DNA of 64,000 nt from Maricaulis parjimensis (lineage in GTDB: Bacteria; Pseudomonadota; Alphaproteobacteria; Caulobacterales; Maricaulaceae): the NCBI RefSeq assembly GCF_016817355.1, contig NZ_JADOTT010000006.1, positions 124,001-188,000 on the forward strand. Reading direction: 5' to 3'. Both the position numbers and the translations under genes were made by a program. The notes below the pieces were generated by a model, which made no database searches, was not told the DNA's origin, and was given only the letters and a program-made list of their open reading frames with translations. The stretch's first letter is position 1. The number at the start of each line of letters is the position of its first letter. This document shows, in pieces, positions 1 through 10,351 of this stretch.

Positions 1-201
1 GGTGATGAAGCCATCGACATCATCCGCAAGGATTCGCGCTCCAGGCCGAGCATTTTCGTGGTCACAGCCGACGCCACCCCCGGCGCACGGGCGCGCCTGC
101 AGGAGCTCGATATTGCGGGCGTCTTCATCAAACCCTTCGACCTCGACCAGATCCTGTCAGCCGTTGGCGACGCTCTGGCGGCCCATGCCATTGAAGGGTA
201 A
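1..201 (+). CDS. Response regulator receiver domain, C-terminal fragment
   Basis: The window opens inside this gene. The 66 residues seen match the second half of a CheY-like receiver domain. A hydrophobic strand, FVVTAD, carries the conserved Thr that follows the phosphorylation site. Later comes IKPFDLDQIL, with the invariant Lys-Pro-Phe of the last active-site loop. The Asp-containing first half lies outside the window. The protein ends soon after the final helix, so no C-terminal output domain is attached and any output domain would have to be upstream. It lies 32 bases before a second receiver gene on the same strand, so the two are probably co-transcribed. The sensor partner is not visible. 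Confidence 0.85.
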   Translation, partial: GDEAIDIIRKDSRSRPSIFVVTADATPGARARLQELDIAGVFIKPFDLDQILSAVGDALAAHAIEG

Positions 202-233
202 AATCCCCGCTCAGCAGGCATGAAGGTTCGGGA

Positions 234-617
234 ATGGCGAAGATCGCGGTGATTGATGACGACCCGGTCGAATACATGCTGCTGACCGAATTCGCCGCGC
301 TGGGCACGCGGAAGGATGACTGGCAGCACATCCAGACACTGGACGCCTTCGCCGCGGCCCATGCCGAAACCGGTTTTGACCTGGTCTTCCTCGACCGCCG
401 CGTTCCGCCAGTCGGGCGTTTTGCCGAAAGCCTGCCCCTGATCCAGGCGGCTGGCTATGCCGGACCTGTCGTCCTGATGAGCGCCTCCTATGACGGCAAG
501 CCGACAGCGCCCGATGGCATCCTCCTGCTCGGACCGGTGGAGAAATCGGACATCCAGTCGGAGACCGCCCTGGACGCGATGGTGGCCCGGGCCCTGGAAC
601 AAGGCTTGGCCCACTGA
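234..617 (+). CDS. Single-domain response regulator (CheY-like receiver)
   Basis: This 127-residue protein is one receiver domain. Acidic residues D8-D10 close the first strand, D54 in VFLDRR is the likely phospho-acceptor, S83/S85 in LMSAS occupy the Thr/Ser position, and K104 in GPVEKSD takes the conserved Lys position. The Lys is not followed by Pro, which is atypical. No DNA-binding or enzymatic output domain follows, so it probably acts by protein-protein contact in a phosphorelay. It follows another receiver-domain gene closely, suggesting a two-component or chemosensory operon that enters from the left. The start ATG has a purine-rich stretch just upstream. The pathway is unknown. Confidence 0.75.
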   Translation: MAKIAVIDDDPVEYMLLTEFAALGTRKDDWQHIQTLDAFAAAHAETGFDLVFLDRRVPPVGRFAESLPLIQAAGYAGPVVLMSASYDGKPTAPDGILLLGPVEKSDIQSETALDAMVARALEQGLAH

Positions 618-640
618 CCCGTTTGCCGCCCAAAAGAAAA

Positions 641-664
641 CGCGCGGACCGTGAGGCCCGCGCG
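641..664. terminator. Bidirectional intrinsic terminator after katG
   Basis: A 10-bp GC-rich stem with one mismatch and a GTGA loop lies between the convergent receiver gene and katG. On the minus strand it is followed by TTTTCTTTTG, a good U-tract for katG. On the plus strand the tract is weaker (CTTGATTTT). Confidence 0.75.
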
Positions 665-695
665 CTTGATTTTGGATGCAGTCCGTAGCGGTTGA

Positions 696-3057
<2,362 letters not shown>

Positions 3058-3537
3058 ATGGCATCCATCTATGACTTCAATGCCGCCCAATTGTCCGGCG
3101 AAGACGTGCCGCTGGCGAATTACAAGGGCGATGTCCTGCTGATCGTGAACACGGCGTCCAAATGCGGCTTCACCCCGCAATATGAAGGCCTGGAGACCCT
3201 GCACAAGGAACTCTCCGGCAAGGGGTTCACCGTACTCGGCTTCCCTTGCAACCAGTTCGGCAAGCAGGAACCCGGGGACGCCGAGGAAATCGCCAATTTC
3301 TGCAAGCTGACCTATGACGTCTCCTTCCCGATGTTCGCAAAGATCGACGTCAACGGGCCCAGCGCCCACCCGCTCTATGAATTCCTCAAGGATGAGGCGA
3401 AAGGCATGATGGGGTCGAAGTCCATCAAGTGGAATTTCACCAAATTCCTGGTTGATCGAGACGGCAATGTCGTCAAACGCTTCGGCCCGCAGGACACGCC
3501 GGAAAAGATCCGCGCAGAAGTCGAGGCCCTGCTCTAG
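3058..3537 (+). CDS. Glutathione peroxidase (Cys-type)
   Basis: This 159-residue thiol peroxidase of the GPx family reduces hydrogen peroxide and organic hydroperoxides in the cytoplasm, in bacteria usually with thioredoxin or glutathione as donor. The catalytic tetrad is visible: C36 in ASKCGFT, Q66 in CNQFG, and W125-N126 in KWNFTKF. Cys replaces the selenocysteine of some animal enzymes. There is no signal peptide. The ATG is preceded by GGAG at proper spacing. It is divergent from katG. Its stop codon shares a CTAG with the end of a small opposing reading frame. Confidence 0.95.
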   Translation: MASIYDFNAAQLSGEDVPLANYKGDVLLIVNTASKCGFTPQYEGLETLHKELSGKGFTVLGFPCNQFGKQEPGDAEEIANFCKLTYDVSFPMFAKIDVNGPSAHPLYEFLKDEAKGMMGSKSIKWNFTKFLVDRDGNVVKRFGPQDTPEKIRAEVEALL

Positions 3538-3710
3538 CCCGGACGGCAATCCGGACCGCGGGGCGGACAGGGCATTTTCACGCTCTGCGTCCGCTCAGCG
3601 GCACCATCCGCCCCCGCCTGCGATGGCGATGGCAAGAGCATGACCGGCAGGATGAGCAGGATCACGCCCAGCGTGATCCGCAGCTCCCAGATCTGCCAGC
3701 GGCGGCTCAC
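3534..3710 (-). CDS. Small membrane protein, translationally coupled
   Basis: This possible 58-residue protein begins at a GTG that overlaps the TGA of the upstream DUF1348 gene (GTGA), a typical coupling arrangement. After a short basic/aromatic start (VSRRWQIWE) it has one hydrophobic segment, [14 protein letters not shown], then a polar tail with two Cys (MPCPP, PDCRPG). The segment could be a membrane anchor or a signal sequence. It stops in a CTAG shared with the convergent gpx stop, the same arrangement seen at other convergent pairs here. I do not recognise the family. A chance reading frame in GC-rich DNA remains possible. Confidence 0.45.
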   Translation of the reverse strand: MSRRWQIWELRITLGVILLILPVMLLPSPSQAGADGAAERTQSVKMPCPPRGPDCRPG

Positions 3711-4183
3711 AGGCCCAGCTCCGTCAGGCCGGGATGCGCGTCCGGCCGCCGGCCCTGAGGCCAATGAAAGAGGCGCTCATCCTCACCAATGGCCTGGTCA
3801 TTGATGCTGGCCACGCGGCGGCGCATCCGGCCATCGGGCGCAAATTCCCAATTCTCATTGCCATGGGCGCGGAACCATTGGCCCGCCGCATCGCGCCACT
3901 CATAGACAAAACGGACCGCGATCCGGTTCTCCCGCCAGGCCCAGACCTCCTTGATCAGGCGATAGTCCTGCTCGCGCGCCCATTTGCGGGTGAGGAAGTC
4001 GACAATCGCCGCCCGTCCGGTCAGGAAGACATCACGATTGCGCCACTCACTGTCCGGCGTATAGGCGAGCGAAACCGCCACCGGATCCCGCGAGTTCCAC
4101 GCATCCTCGGCCAGCCGGACCTTGCGGGTAACAGCGTCCAGCGTTTCAAAAGGCGGCAGCGGGGGGCGAGACGCTTCGCTCAT
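3707..4183 (-). CDS. DUF1348 (NTF2/SnoaL-like) family protein
   Basis: This 158-residue protein is of the NTF2-like fold, DUF1348 family. Recognisable features are the N-terminal helix [10 protein letters not shown], the strand [13 protein letters not shown], and the middle [21 protein letters not shown], which forms the cone-shaped pocket. The function is not established for the family, and nothing here fixes a substrate. The ATG at 4183 overlaps the TGA of the preceding PNPOx-like gene (ATGA), so I prefer it to a GTG two codons upstream. It probably belongs to a small operon with the flavoprotein upstream and the small membrane frame downstream. Confidence 0.85.
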   Translation of the reverse strand: MSEASRPPLPPFETLDAVTRKVRLAEDAWNSRDPVAVSLAYTPDSEWRNRDVFLTGRAAIVDFLTRKWAREQDYRLIKEVWAWRENRIAVRFVYEWRDAAGQWFRAHGNENWEFAPDGRMRRRVASINDQAIGEDERLFHWPQGRRPDAHPGLTELGL

Positions 4184-4827
4184 GTCCACGCCTCCACCTG
4201 ACCGCGCCGGGCCAGGGCGAGTTCGGCGCGAAGACGGGTATTCTCGTCTTCCAGCACTGTGAGCCGTTCCCGGACATCCCGCATCGCATCGATGATCTCG
4301 GCCTGGGTGAAACGCGGGGTGATATGGGCGGGACAGTTCCAGTCGAACGCTTCCAGGCGAAGCAGGACGATCCGCTCCGGGCGCGCGCGATAATCCGGTG
4401 TCACCACCTGACCGGTGAGGTCATCCTCGGCGTCCAGGGAAAGAAACTCGACCCGGGCGTAGAGTTTCAGCCGCATCTGGCGGGGATAATCCATCAGGAT
4501 CAGGCAGACACGGTCATTGGCGCGCAGATTGCCGGTCGAGATGTATTGGCGATTGCCGCGATAGTCCGCAAAAGCCAGCCGGCGCTCATCCAGCACGGTC
4601 AGGAAACCGGCCGGGCCGCCCCGGTGCTGGACATAGGGCCAGCCGGTCTCCGACACGCTGGCCATGTAGAAACTGTCGCGCGCAGCGATGAAATCCATTT
4701 CGCGGCGGGTGAAAACATCGAAAGCCCGGTCGCCCTCGAACCGGTCAAAGATGTGGGCGCTGCCCATTTCCGCCTGCACGGCGCGCACGCTCGGCGTCCG
4801 TGCGATATCGAGAAATCCGTAACTCAT
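4180..4827 (-). CDS. Pyridoxamine 5'-phosphate oxidase-like FMN-binding protein
   Basis: This 215-residue protein has the split-barrel fold that binds flavin in the PNPOx-related superfamily. The core contains [37 protein letters not shown] and [10 protein letters not shown], the usual strands round the FMN. It ends in a predicted coiled coil (about residues 180-208, [15 protein letters not shown]), which suggests dimerisation. It is unlikely to be the vitamin B6 enzyme PdxH itself because the PdxH signature residues are missing. Such proteins usually act as flavin reductases or general stress proteins. An AGGAG site precedes the ATG. It overlaps the DUF1348 gene by four bases. The AhpD-like gene lies upstream on the same strand, beyond a hairpin. 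Confidence 0.85.
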   Translation of the reverse strand: MSYGFLDIARTPSVRAVQAEMGSAHIFDRFEGDRAFDVFTRREMDFIAARDSFYMASVSETGWPYVQHRGGPAGFLTVLDERRLAFADYRGNRQYISTGNLRANDRVCLILMDYPRQMRLKLYARVEFLSLDAEDDLTGQVVTPDYRARPERIVLLRLEAFDWNCPAHITPRFTQAEIIDAMRDVRERLTVLEDENTRLRAELALARRGQVEAWT

Positions 4828-4872
4828 CCGGGCTCTCCTGTCCGTTTGCCCTCAAGAAATTCGGGTGTGAAA

Positions 4873-4902
4873 CGCGGGCGGGCCGGAGGGGACCCGCCCG
4901 CG
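4873..4902 (-). terminator. Hairpin terminator downstream of AhpD-like gene
   Basis: A perfect 10-bp stem (CGCGGGCGGG pairing with CCCGCCCGCG) with a 10-base loop lies just after the stop of the minus-strand AhpD-like gene. Only TTT follows on that strand, so it may be a weak terminator or attenuator ahead of the flavoprotein gene. Confidence 0.5.
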
Positions 4903-4907
4903 AGACA

Positions 4908-5453
4908 TCAAGCGGCAGCGGCGGCCGAGACGACCGGGAAGTCGATATCGGTCTGGGCTACATTGTTGATCAGGTTGGTGAAAACATTCTCGGCGGCGAT
5001 GGCGACGATCTCGATGATCTGGCCATCGGCAAACCCGGCATCCCGCAGGCCGGCAATGTCGGCATCGCTGACACGGCCACGCTCCCGAACGACTTTGGCA
5101 GCAAAACGCACCGCCTCATCCGCCTTGGCATCACCAGAGCCACCCGCCCGGTTGCGGGCGATTTCTTCCGGCGTCAGCTTGGCCAGGTTGAGACCGAGAT
5201 AGGTGTGGGCCGACAGGCAGTAATCACAGCCATTGATCTGGGCGACGGCCAGGGCGATGCGTTCGCGCGTTTTCACGTCCAGCGTCCGCGCCAGGGCGGC
5301 ATTATTGCTGGTGAAGCCTTCCAGCGCGGCCGGGCTGGTGGCGACGAGGCGGAACATGTTGGGCACGACGCCCAGCTGTTTGTTGACGGCATCCAGGATG
5401 GGCTTGGACGCTTGCGGGGCGGCGTCGAGATCGGGGATCGGCAGACGGGACAT
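4908..5453 (-). CDS. Carboxymuconolactone decarboxylase / AhpD-like peroxidase-related protein
   Basis: This 181-residue all-helical protein is of the CMD/AhpD superfamily. The redox motif CDYCLSAH (C76, C79, H83) follows the helix ERIALAVAQINGC, which matches the AhpD catalytic CxxCxxxH and the 'peroxidase-related' subfamily. It probably reduces hydroperoxides or acts as a disulfide reductant in the cytoplasm. A decarboxylase role is unlikely with this Cys pair. AGGAG precedes the ATG. The gene is divergent from a LysR regulator 123 bp away, the common arrangement for a regulator and its target, and lies close to katG and gpx. Confidence 0.9.
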   Translation of the reverse strand: MSRLPIPDLDAAPQASKPILDAVNKQLGVVPNMFRLVATSPAALEGFTSNNAALARTLDVKTRERIALAVAQINGCDYCLSAHTYLGLNLAKLTPEEIARNRAGGSGDAKADEAVRFAAKVVRERGRVSDADIAGLRDAGFADGQIIEIVAIAAENVFTNLINNVAQTDIDFPVVSAAAAA

Positions 5454-5576
5454 GATGTTCTCCTTGAAAGTCCGGCGGCCGGTCTGGCCGCGTCTTGCCG
5501 AGGAGAGATAGAGATTTCATTCTGGAAGATAATTCGGTAAAATCGGAAAACATCTTTCCACAAAATGGAAGAACAA

Positions 5577-6485
5577 ATGGACCGCCTCAAAGCCATGTCG
5601 ATCCTGGTCCGTGTTGTCGACACGGGCAGTTTCTCGGCCGCCAGCCGGGCCCTGGACATTCCGCTGGCGACAGTGAGCCGCCAGGTCACGGAGCTGGAAA
5701 CCCATCTGGGCACCCGCCTGCTCAACCGCACCACGCGCACCCTTGCCCTCACCGATTCCGGCGAGGCCTATCTGCGCGCCGCGCGCCGGATCCTGGAAGA
5801 GGTGGAGGAGGCCGAACAGACCGCCGCCGGCGAATTCCAGACACCGCGCGGCGAGCTCGTCCTGACGGCTCCGGTCTGTTTCGGCCGCATGCACACCCTG
5901 CCCGTGGTGCGCGACTTCCTGGCCGTCTATCCGGACATCAATGTCCGCCTCAACCTGTCCGACCGCAATCTCCACCTGATGGATGATCATATCGACATGG
6001 CGGTGCGGATCGGCCCGCTGCCCGATAGCGGGCTGATCGCCACGCGGGTCGGCGAGGTGCGCACGGTCGTGGTCGCCTCGCCGGACCTGCTGGCGCGACA
6101 TGGCACACCGGAAACGCCGGAGGCCCTGTCCGCCCTGCCCGGCGTGCATTTCGACATCCTGTCACCCGGCGCACGCTGGCATTTCACGGGTCCGGACGGT
6201 CAGGCCTGCGATGTCGCACCTCGCCCGCGCCTGACCGTGTCCGGCGCCGATCCGGCGATCTGGGCCGCCAGTGAAGGCGTCGGGGTGACGCGGGTACTCG
6301 GCTATCAATGCGCCGATGCGGTGAAGTCCGGCGCCCTGCGGGTCGTGCTGGAGGACTATGAGCCGGCGCCCCTGCCCGTACATCTCCTGCACGCCGCGCG
6401 CGGCACAATGCCCACCAAGATGCGCGTCTTCCTGGATTTCGCGAAAACCCGCCTACGCGAGCGCCTGAAGGCCCTGGCCTGCTAG
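5577..6485 (+). CDS. LysR-family transcriptional regulator
   Basis: This 302-residue LysR regulator has an N-terminal winged helix (about 1-60; SFSAASRALDIPLATVSRQV) and a C-terminal periplasmic-binding-like effector domain starting near residue 90. It resembles the AaeR/DsdC-like group that begins MDRLKAM. I chose the ATG at 5577 because GGAAGA lies just upstream and this gives the family's usual N-terminus. An ATG 12 bases earlier is possible. It is divergent from the AhpD-like gene and probably controls it. The shared AT-rich gap has GGAAGAT and ATCTTTCC facing each other. The effector is unknown. Its stop codon overlaps that of the convergent GNAT gene in one CTAG. Confidence 0.92.
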   Translation: MDRLKAMSILVRVVDTGSFSAASRALDIPLATVSRQVTELETHLGTRLLNRTTRTLALTDSGEAYLRAARRILEEVEEAEQTAAGEFQTPRGELVLTAPVCFGRMHTLPVVRDFLAVYPDINVRLNLSDRNLHLMDDHIDMAVRIGPLPDSGLIATRVGEVRTVVVASPDLLARHGTPETPEALSALPGVHFDILSPGARWHFTGPDGQACDVAPRPRLTVSGADPAIWAASEGVGVTRVLGYQCADAVKSGALRVVLEDYEPAPLPVHLLHAARGTMPTKMRVFLDFAKTRLRERLKALAC

Positions 6486-7348
6486 CCCAGCTCGAACGTC
6501 GTCACGCCGAAAACGCGTTCATGCGCGATGTCCGGCACGCCGCCCAGATACATGCGGGCACAGCCGAAGCTCTCAGCCAGGCCATGGCGTCGCACCAGGG
6601 CCTGGGCGTCGGGATGGTTTTCCGGCGCGTCGATGATCAGCGTGTCGCCCGCGGCAAATTCCGCCAGCGACTGGAAGAGCGCCTCGGCGCCGGCCGCATC
6701 ATCGGCAAAGAGCGGGCCGATCTTGCAGCCCTTGCCGCAACGCCGGATCACGCCATAGCCCGCCAGCCGCCCCTCGCGCACCAGGCCGACCGCCTTGCGT
6801 TCGGGCAGGGAAATCCAGGCTTTCAGGAAGGCCTCACGCGGGCCGGGAAAACAGGTGCGGTCATACGCGCAAAGCGCATCAAACGGCACTTCTGACAGGG
6901 GAACAAGCTGGGGCGACGCATCCGCCGTGAAATCCGCCGGCCAGGCGCGCTCATAGCGCAGATTGCGATGGGAGAAGACGAAGCCGCCCCTGGCATACCA
7001 GTCCGCCATCTCGAACACGCCATCCATGCCGATCACGGCCCCCGGCTTCAGCCGCGCGATGAGCCGGTCACGCCGCGCATGCCAGAGCTGCGTGCCCAAC
7101 CCCTGACGACGGATCTCAGCCTGCATGATGAAGAGCCCCATGAAGCCGTATTCGTCCCCATAGGCCGTGATCGCCCCACCGCCGATGATCTCGCCCTCCA
7201 GCTCGGCGGCGATGAAGGCGTCGGGATCACAGGCCCAGAAAGCCTCGTCATCGTGATAACCGGGAAACCAGCCTTCCGCCTCCGCCCGCTTGATATGGGC
7301 AAAGGCTTCGGCGCGCGTCATGGGGCGGATGGTGGGGGATTGGGTCAT
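6482..7348 (-). CDS. GNAT acetyltransferase with C-terminal Acetyltransf_18-like domain
   Basis: This 288-residue protein has two parts. Residues about 10-140 form a GNAT fold with the acetyl-CoA loop region QAEIRRQGLGTQLW. Residues about 150-288 resemble the second GNAT-like half found in YitH-type proteins (CFPGPREAFLKAWI, GYGVIRRCGKGCKIGPLFAD). It should transfer an acyl group to a small amine or a protein, but the substrate cannot be read. I chose the ATG at 7348 (MTQSPTIRPMTR). In-frame codons further upstream run through the palindromic repeat region and look non-coding. It converges with the LysR gene, sharing the CTAG stop. Confidence 0.88.
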   Translation of the reverse strand: MTQSPTIRPMTRAEAFAHIKRAEAEGWFPGYHDDEAFWACDPDAFIAAELEGEIIGGGAITAYGDEYGFMGLFIMQAEIRRQGLGTQLWHARRDRLIARLKPGAVIGMDGVFEMADWYARGGFVFSHRNLRYERAWPADFTADASPQLVPLSEVPFDALCAYDRTCFPGPREAFLKAWISLPERKAVGLVREGRLAGYGVIRRCGKGCKIGPLFADDAAGAEALFQSLAEFAAGDTLIIDAPENHPDAQALVRRHGLAESFGCARMYLGGVPDIAHERVFGVTTFELG

Positions 7349-7400
7349 GGGGGGAGATTGGGGTGGTTCGCACAGCGACGGAAGCCAGAAAGCAACCCGC

Positions 7401-7536
7401 CTTCCCCTTGATGGGGAAGGTGGCTCGGCGCGCAGCGGCGAGACGGAAGGGGTGAATCCCGGTCCAGCCGGACACACCTCGCCCCCACCCCCTCCGTCCG
7501 GCATGCGCCGGACACCTCCCCCATCAAGGGGGAGGA
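7401..7536. repeat. Palindromic intergenic repeat element, subtype A copy 1
   Basis: Two inverted arms, each headed by a small palindrome, bound this element. The left arm starts CTTCCCCTTGATGGGGAAGG and continues TGGCTCGGCG. The right arm, read on the minus strand, starts CTCCCCCTTGATGGGGGAGG and continues with a GTCCGGCGCATGCCGGAC hairpin. Both arms end in a GGAAGGGGTG / GGAGGGGGTG motif. This is the structure of REP/MITE-like intergenic repeats. It carries no gene, and stray reading frames across it are artefacts. It lies in the 433-bp gap (7349-7781) between guaA and the GNAT gene. Confidence 0.75.
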
Positions 7537-7643
7537 TGAACCTGGCCAGTCATCGGTCCGGTCAGGCTCTGAAAATCCCGTGGGTCCCGGACAGCGCTGC
7601 GCGCTTCCGGGAAAAATGAGCGCGGGGAAAGGATCAATCCCAT

Positions 7644-7773
7644 CCTTCCCCTTGATGGGGAAGGTGGCCCGAAGGGCCGGAAGGGGTGAAACGCGCAGCG
7701 TTCCAGGTCTTCGAAGGTCACCCACTCCACCATTGCTGCGCAATGGTCCCCCTCGCCCATCAAGGGCGAGGAG
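7644..7773. repeat. Palindromic intergenic repeat element, subtype A copy 2
   Basis: A second element in the same gap, about 110 bp from the first. The left arm again begins CTTCCCCTTGATGGGGAAGG, then TGGCCCGAAGGGCC (hairpin) and GGAAGGGGTG. The right arm on the minus strand begins CTCGCCCTTGATGGGCGAGG, followed by the hairpin ACCATTGCGCAGCAATGGT. It ends eight bases from the guaA stop, so it could act as a 3' RNA hairpin or terminator for guaA. Between the two copies (7537-7643) I see no gene. Confidence 0.75.
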
Positions 7774-7781
7774 CTAAACGA

Positions 7782-9356
7782 TTACTCCCACTCAATCGTC
7801 CCCGGCGGTTTCGAGGTCACGTCGTAAACCACCCGGTTCACGCCGCGGCATTCATTGATGATGCGCGTGGCGACGCGGCCGAGGAAGTCGTGTTCGAAGG
7901 GGTAGTAGTCGGCGGTCATGCCGTCGACGGAGGTGACGGCGCGCAGGGCCAGGACGTGGTCATAGGTGCGCTCATCGCCCATCACGCCGACCGTGCGGAC
8001 CGGCAGGAGGACGGAGAAGGCCTGCCAGATCTTGTCGTAGAGGCCTTCCTTGCGGATCTCGTCGATATAGATGGCGTCGGCCTTGCGCAGGATGTCGGCC
8101 TTCTCCTTGGAGACGGCGCCGGGGATGCGGATGGCCAGGCCCGGTCCCGGGAAGGGATGGCGGCCGACAAAGGCTTCCGGCAGACCCAGTTCGCGACCCA
8201 GGGCGCGGACTTCGTCCTTGAACAGTTCGCGCAGCGGCTCGACCAGCTTCATATTCATGCGTTCCGGCAGGCCGCCGACATTGTGGTGCGACTTGATCGT
8301 CACGGACGGACCGCCATCAAAGCTGACGCTTTCGATCACGTCCGGATAGAGCGTGCCCTGGGCAAGGAAATCGGCGCCGCCGGCCTCTTTCGCCTTGGCC
8401 TCGAAGACATCGATGAAGAGCTTGCCGATCGTCTTGCGCTTCTTCTCCGGATCATCGATCCCGTCCAGCGCGCCCAGGAAGAGCGCTTCCTCATCGGCAT
8501 GGACGAGCGGGATATTGTAGTGCTCGCGGAACAGGTTCACGACCTCGTCCGCCTCGCCCAGGCGCATCAGGCCGGTATCCACGAAGACACAGGTCAGCTG
8601 GTCGCCAATGGCCTCGTGCAGCAGCACGGCCACGACGGATGAGTCGACGCCGCCGGACAGGCCGCAAATCACCTTCTTGTCGCCGACCTGGGCGCGGATC
8701 TTCATGATCGCCTCGTCCTTGAAGGACTTCATCGACCAGTCGCCTTTGAGGCCGGCAATCGTGTGGGTGAAGTTTTTCAGAAGGGCGGCGCCGCGCGGCG
8801 TGTGCACGACTTCCGGGTGGAATTGCACGCCGTAGAATTTGCGGTCCTCATCGGCAATGGCCGCGAAGGGGGCATGGCCGGAGGTTGCGATCACCTTGAA
8901 GCCCGGCGGCAGGGCCGAGACGCGGTCGCCATGGCTCATCCAGACGCGTTCCTCATGGCCGATCGGACCGAAGCCCTCGAACAGCGGGCTTTCTTCGACC
9001 AGGGTGATGTCGGCGCGGCCGAATTCGCGGTCGTCGGAGGCTTCCACCGCGCCGCCCAGCTGGGCGCACATGGTCTGCTCGCCATAGCAAATGCCCAGAA
9101 TGGGCAGGCCGCGGGTGAAGACGCTCTCATCGGCGCGCGGGGAATTGTCCCAATGTGTGGAGTGCGGCGAACCGGACAGGATGATCGCCTTGGGATCGAA
9201 TTCATCGATGAAGGCGGCATCGGCGCGGTTATAGGGGTGCACCTCGCAGTATACCCCGCTCTCGCGCACCCGGCGGGCGATCAGCTGGGTCACCTGGCTG
9301 CCAAAATCAATGATCAGCAGTTTCTCGTGGTTCTCGGAAATCAGATCGTCAGTCAT
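7782..9356 (-). CDS. guaA: GMP synthase (glutamine-hydrolysing)
   Basis: This enzyme converts XMP to GMP with ATP and glutamine, the last step of guanine nucleotide synthesis in the cytoplasm. The 524-residue protein has the full order of domains. A class I glutamine amidotransferase occupies about 10-200 with triad C90 (GICYGEQ), H180 and E182 (QFHPEV). The ATP pyrophosphatase domain has the PP-loop SGGVDSS at 234-240. The C-terminal dimerisation domain ends [17 protein letters not shown], the standard GuaA terminus. guaB, the preceding enzyme, is in the same window 6 kb away on the same strand but not in the same operon. A palindromic repeat follows its stop. Confidence 0.98.
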   Translation of the reverse strand: MTDDLISENHEKLLIIDFGSQVTQLIARRVRESGVYCEVHPYNRADAAFIDEFDPKAIILSGSPHSTHWDNSPRADESVFTRGLPILGICYGEQTMCAQLGGAVEASDDREFGRADITLVEESPLFEGFGPIGHEERVWMSHGDRVSALPPGFKVIATSGHAPFAAIADEDRKFYGVQFHPEVVHTPRGAALLKNFTHTIAGLKGDWSMKSFKDEAIMKIRAQVGDKKVICGLSGGVDSSVVAVLLHEAIGDQLTCVFVDTGLMRLGEADEVVNLFREHYNIPLVHADEEALFLGALDGIDDPEKKRKTIGKLFIDVFEAKAKEAGGADFLAQGTLYPDVIESVSFDGGPSVTIKSHHNVGGLPERMNMKLVEPLRELFKDEVRALGRELGLPEAFVGRHPFPGPGLAIRIPGAVSKEKADILRKADAIYIDEIRKEGLYDKIWQAFSVLLPVRTVGVMGDERTYDHVLALRAVTSVDGMTADYYPFEHDFLGRVATRIINECRGVNRVVYDVTSKPPGTIEWE

Positions 9357-9617
9357 GCGCGCACTGACCCGCAGGCGCGGGTCTCCCGGAGGTCAAATTG
9401 TGAGGGGTTGGCCGAGTCGGTCATCAGCATGTCGCCCGATAGCGCGGAACGGCCGGCATGGCTAGTGCCGAGCGGCATTGAGAACGGGATTTTTGTTGGT
9501 GCTGCGGGCCGTCCCACATCATTTTATCAACGAAAACCGCGCCCTCTCCGCGCTCGCCCCCTTGAACCGGCCCCCTCACCGGCTCACTTTTGCAAGGCGC
9601 ACACACAGGAGCCCGCC

Positions 9618-10214
9618 ATGTCCCGCCTTTTGCCTGCCCTCGCCCTTGTTCCGGTTCTGGCCCTGGCCACGGCCTGTTCGCAGCAGGCTGGCGGCGACTG
9701 GACGCTGGATGCCGAGGCCTCCCAACTCAATTTCGTTTCCATCAAGTCCGGCGACATCGCCGAAGTGCATCATTTCTCCGGCCTGTCCGGTTCGGTGTCC
9801 GAGGATGGGCAGGCGGAGCTGGTGATCGATCTGGCCTCGGTGGAAACCGGGATCGTGATCCGCAATGAGCGCATGCGCGAACATTTGTTCGAGACGGAGA
9901 CCTATCCGACGGCCCGGCTGACGGCCCAGATCGATCTGGCCGCCCTGGCCGCCATGGCACCAGGTGATCAGGCTGCGCTGGAACTGGATGCGCTGCTGGA
10001 CCTGCACGGCATGCAAGTGCCGGTCTATGCGGATGTTCTGGTCACGGATCTGGACGGGTCCCGCGTGATTGTCACCACCCAGGGGCCGGTTGTGCTGCAT
10101 GCGGCGGATTTCAATCTCCAGACCGGTCTCGATACGCTGCAGGGCCTGGCTGGCCTGCCCTCGATCACGCCCGCCGTGCCCGTCTCCGCCACCCTGGTCT
10201 TCCAACGGGGATGA
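9618..10214 (+). CDS. YceI-family lipoprotein
   Basis: This 198-residue protein of the YceI family has a lipocalin-like beta barrel that in known members binds isoprenoid-type ligands. It opens with a lipoprotein signal, and the lipobox LATAC places the modified Cys near residue 20, so it should be anchored in the envelope. The barrel follows: WTLDAEASQLNFVSIK, HHFSGLSGSV, MREHLFETETYPTA, and LDLHGMQVPV. AGGAG precedes the ATG, and coding in the same frame upstream of it is not plausible. It is divergent from guaA across 261 bp in which I see no gene. The ligand is unknown. Confidence 0.9.
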   Translation: MSRLLPALALVPVLALATACSQQAGGDWTLDAEASQLNFVSIKSGDIAEVHHFSGLSGSVSEDGQAELVIDLASVETGIVIRNERMREHLFETETYPTARLTAQIDLAALAAMAPGDQAALELDALLDLHGMQVPVYADVLVTDLDGSRVIVTTQGPVVLHAADFNLQTGLDTLQGLAGLPSITPAVPVSATLVFQRG

Positions 10215-10231
10215 GTCGCTTTGCGGCGACT
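10214..10231 (+). terminator. Weak hairpin terminator after YceI gene
   Basis: AGTCGC and GCGACT pair across a six-base loop directly at the stop codon and are followed by TTTGTG. The short stem and poor U-tract make this tentative. An AT-rich stretch follows (10255-10300) that could hold the promoter for the sulfotransferase pair. Confidence 0.4.
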
Positions 10232-10351
10232 TTGTGACCGCAAGTTACGCCTGCATGACATATCGGTAAATTATTGAATTTGTTTAATTTCAGGCTCACA
10301 CAGAAGACAGTGTAGAGCGCGCATCCTGCTTGTCAGCGAGGGGATGTGCAC

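Noticed and set aside
8763-9617. Upstream extension of the YceI frame
   Set aside because: It lies opposite guaA. The lipoprotein signal and AGGAG fix the start at 9618.
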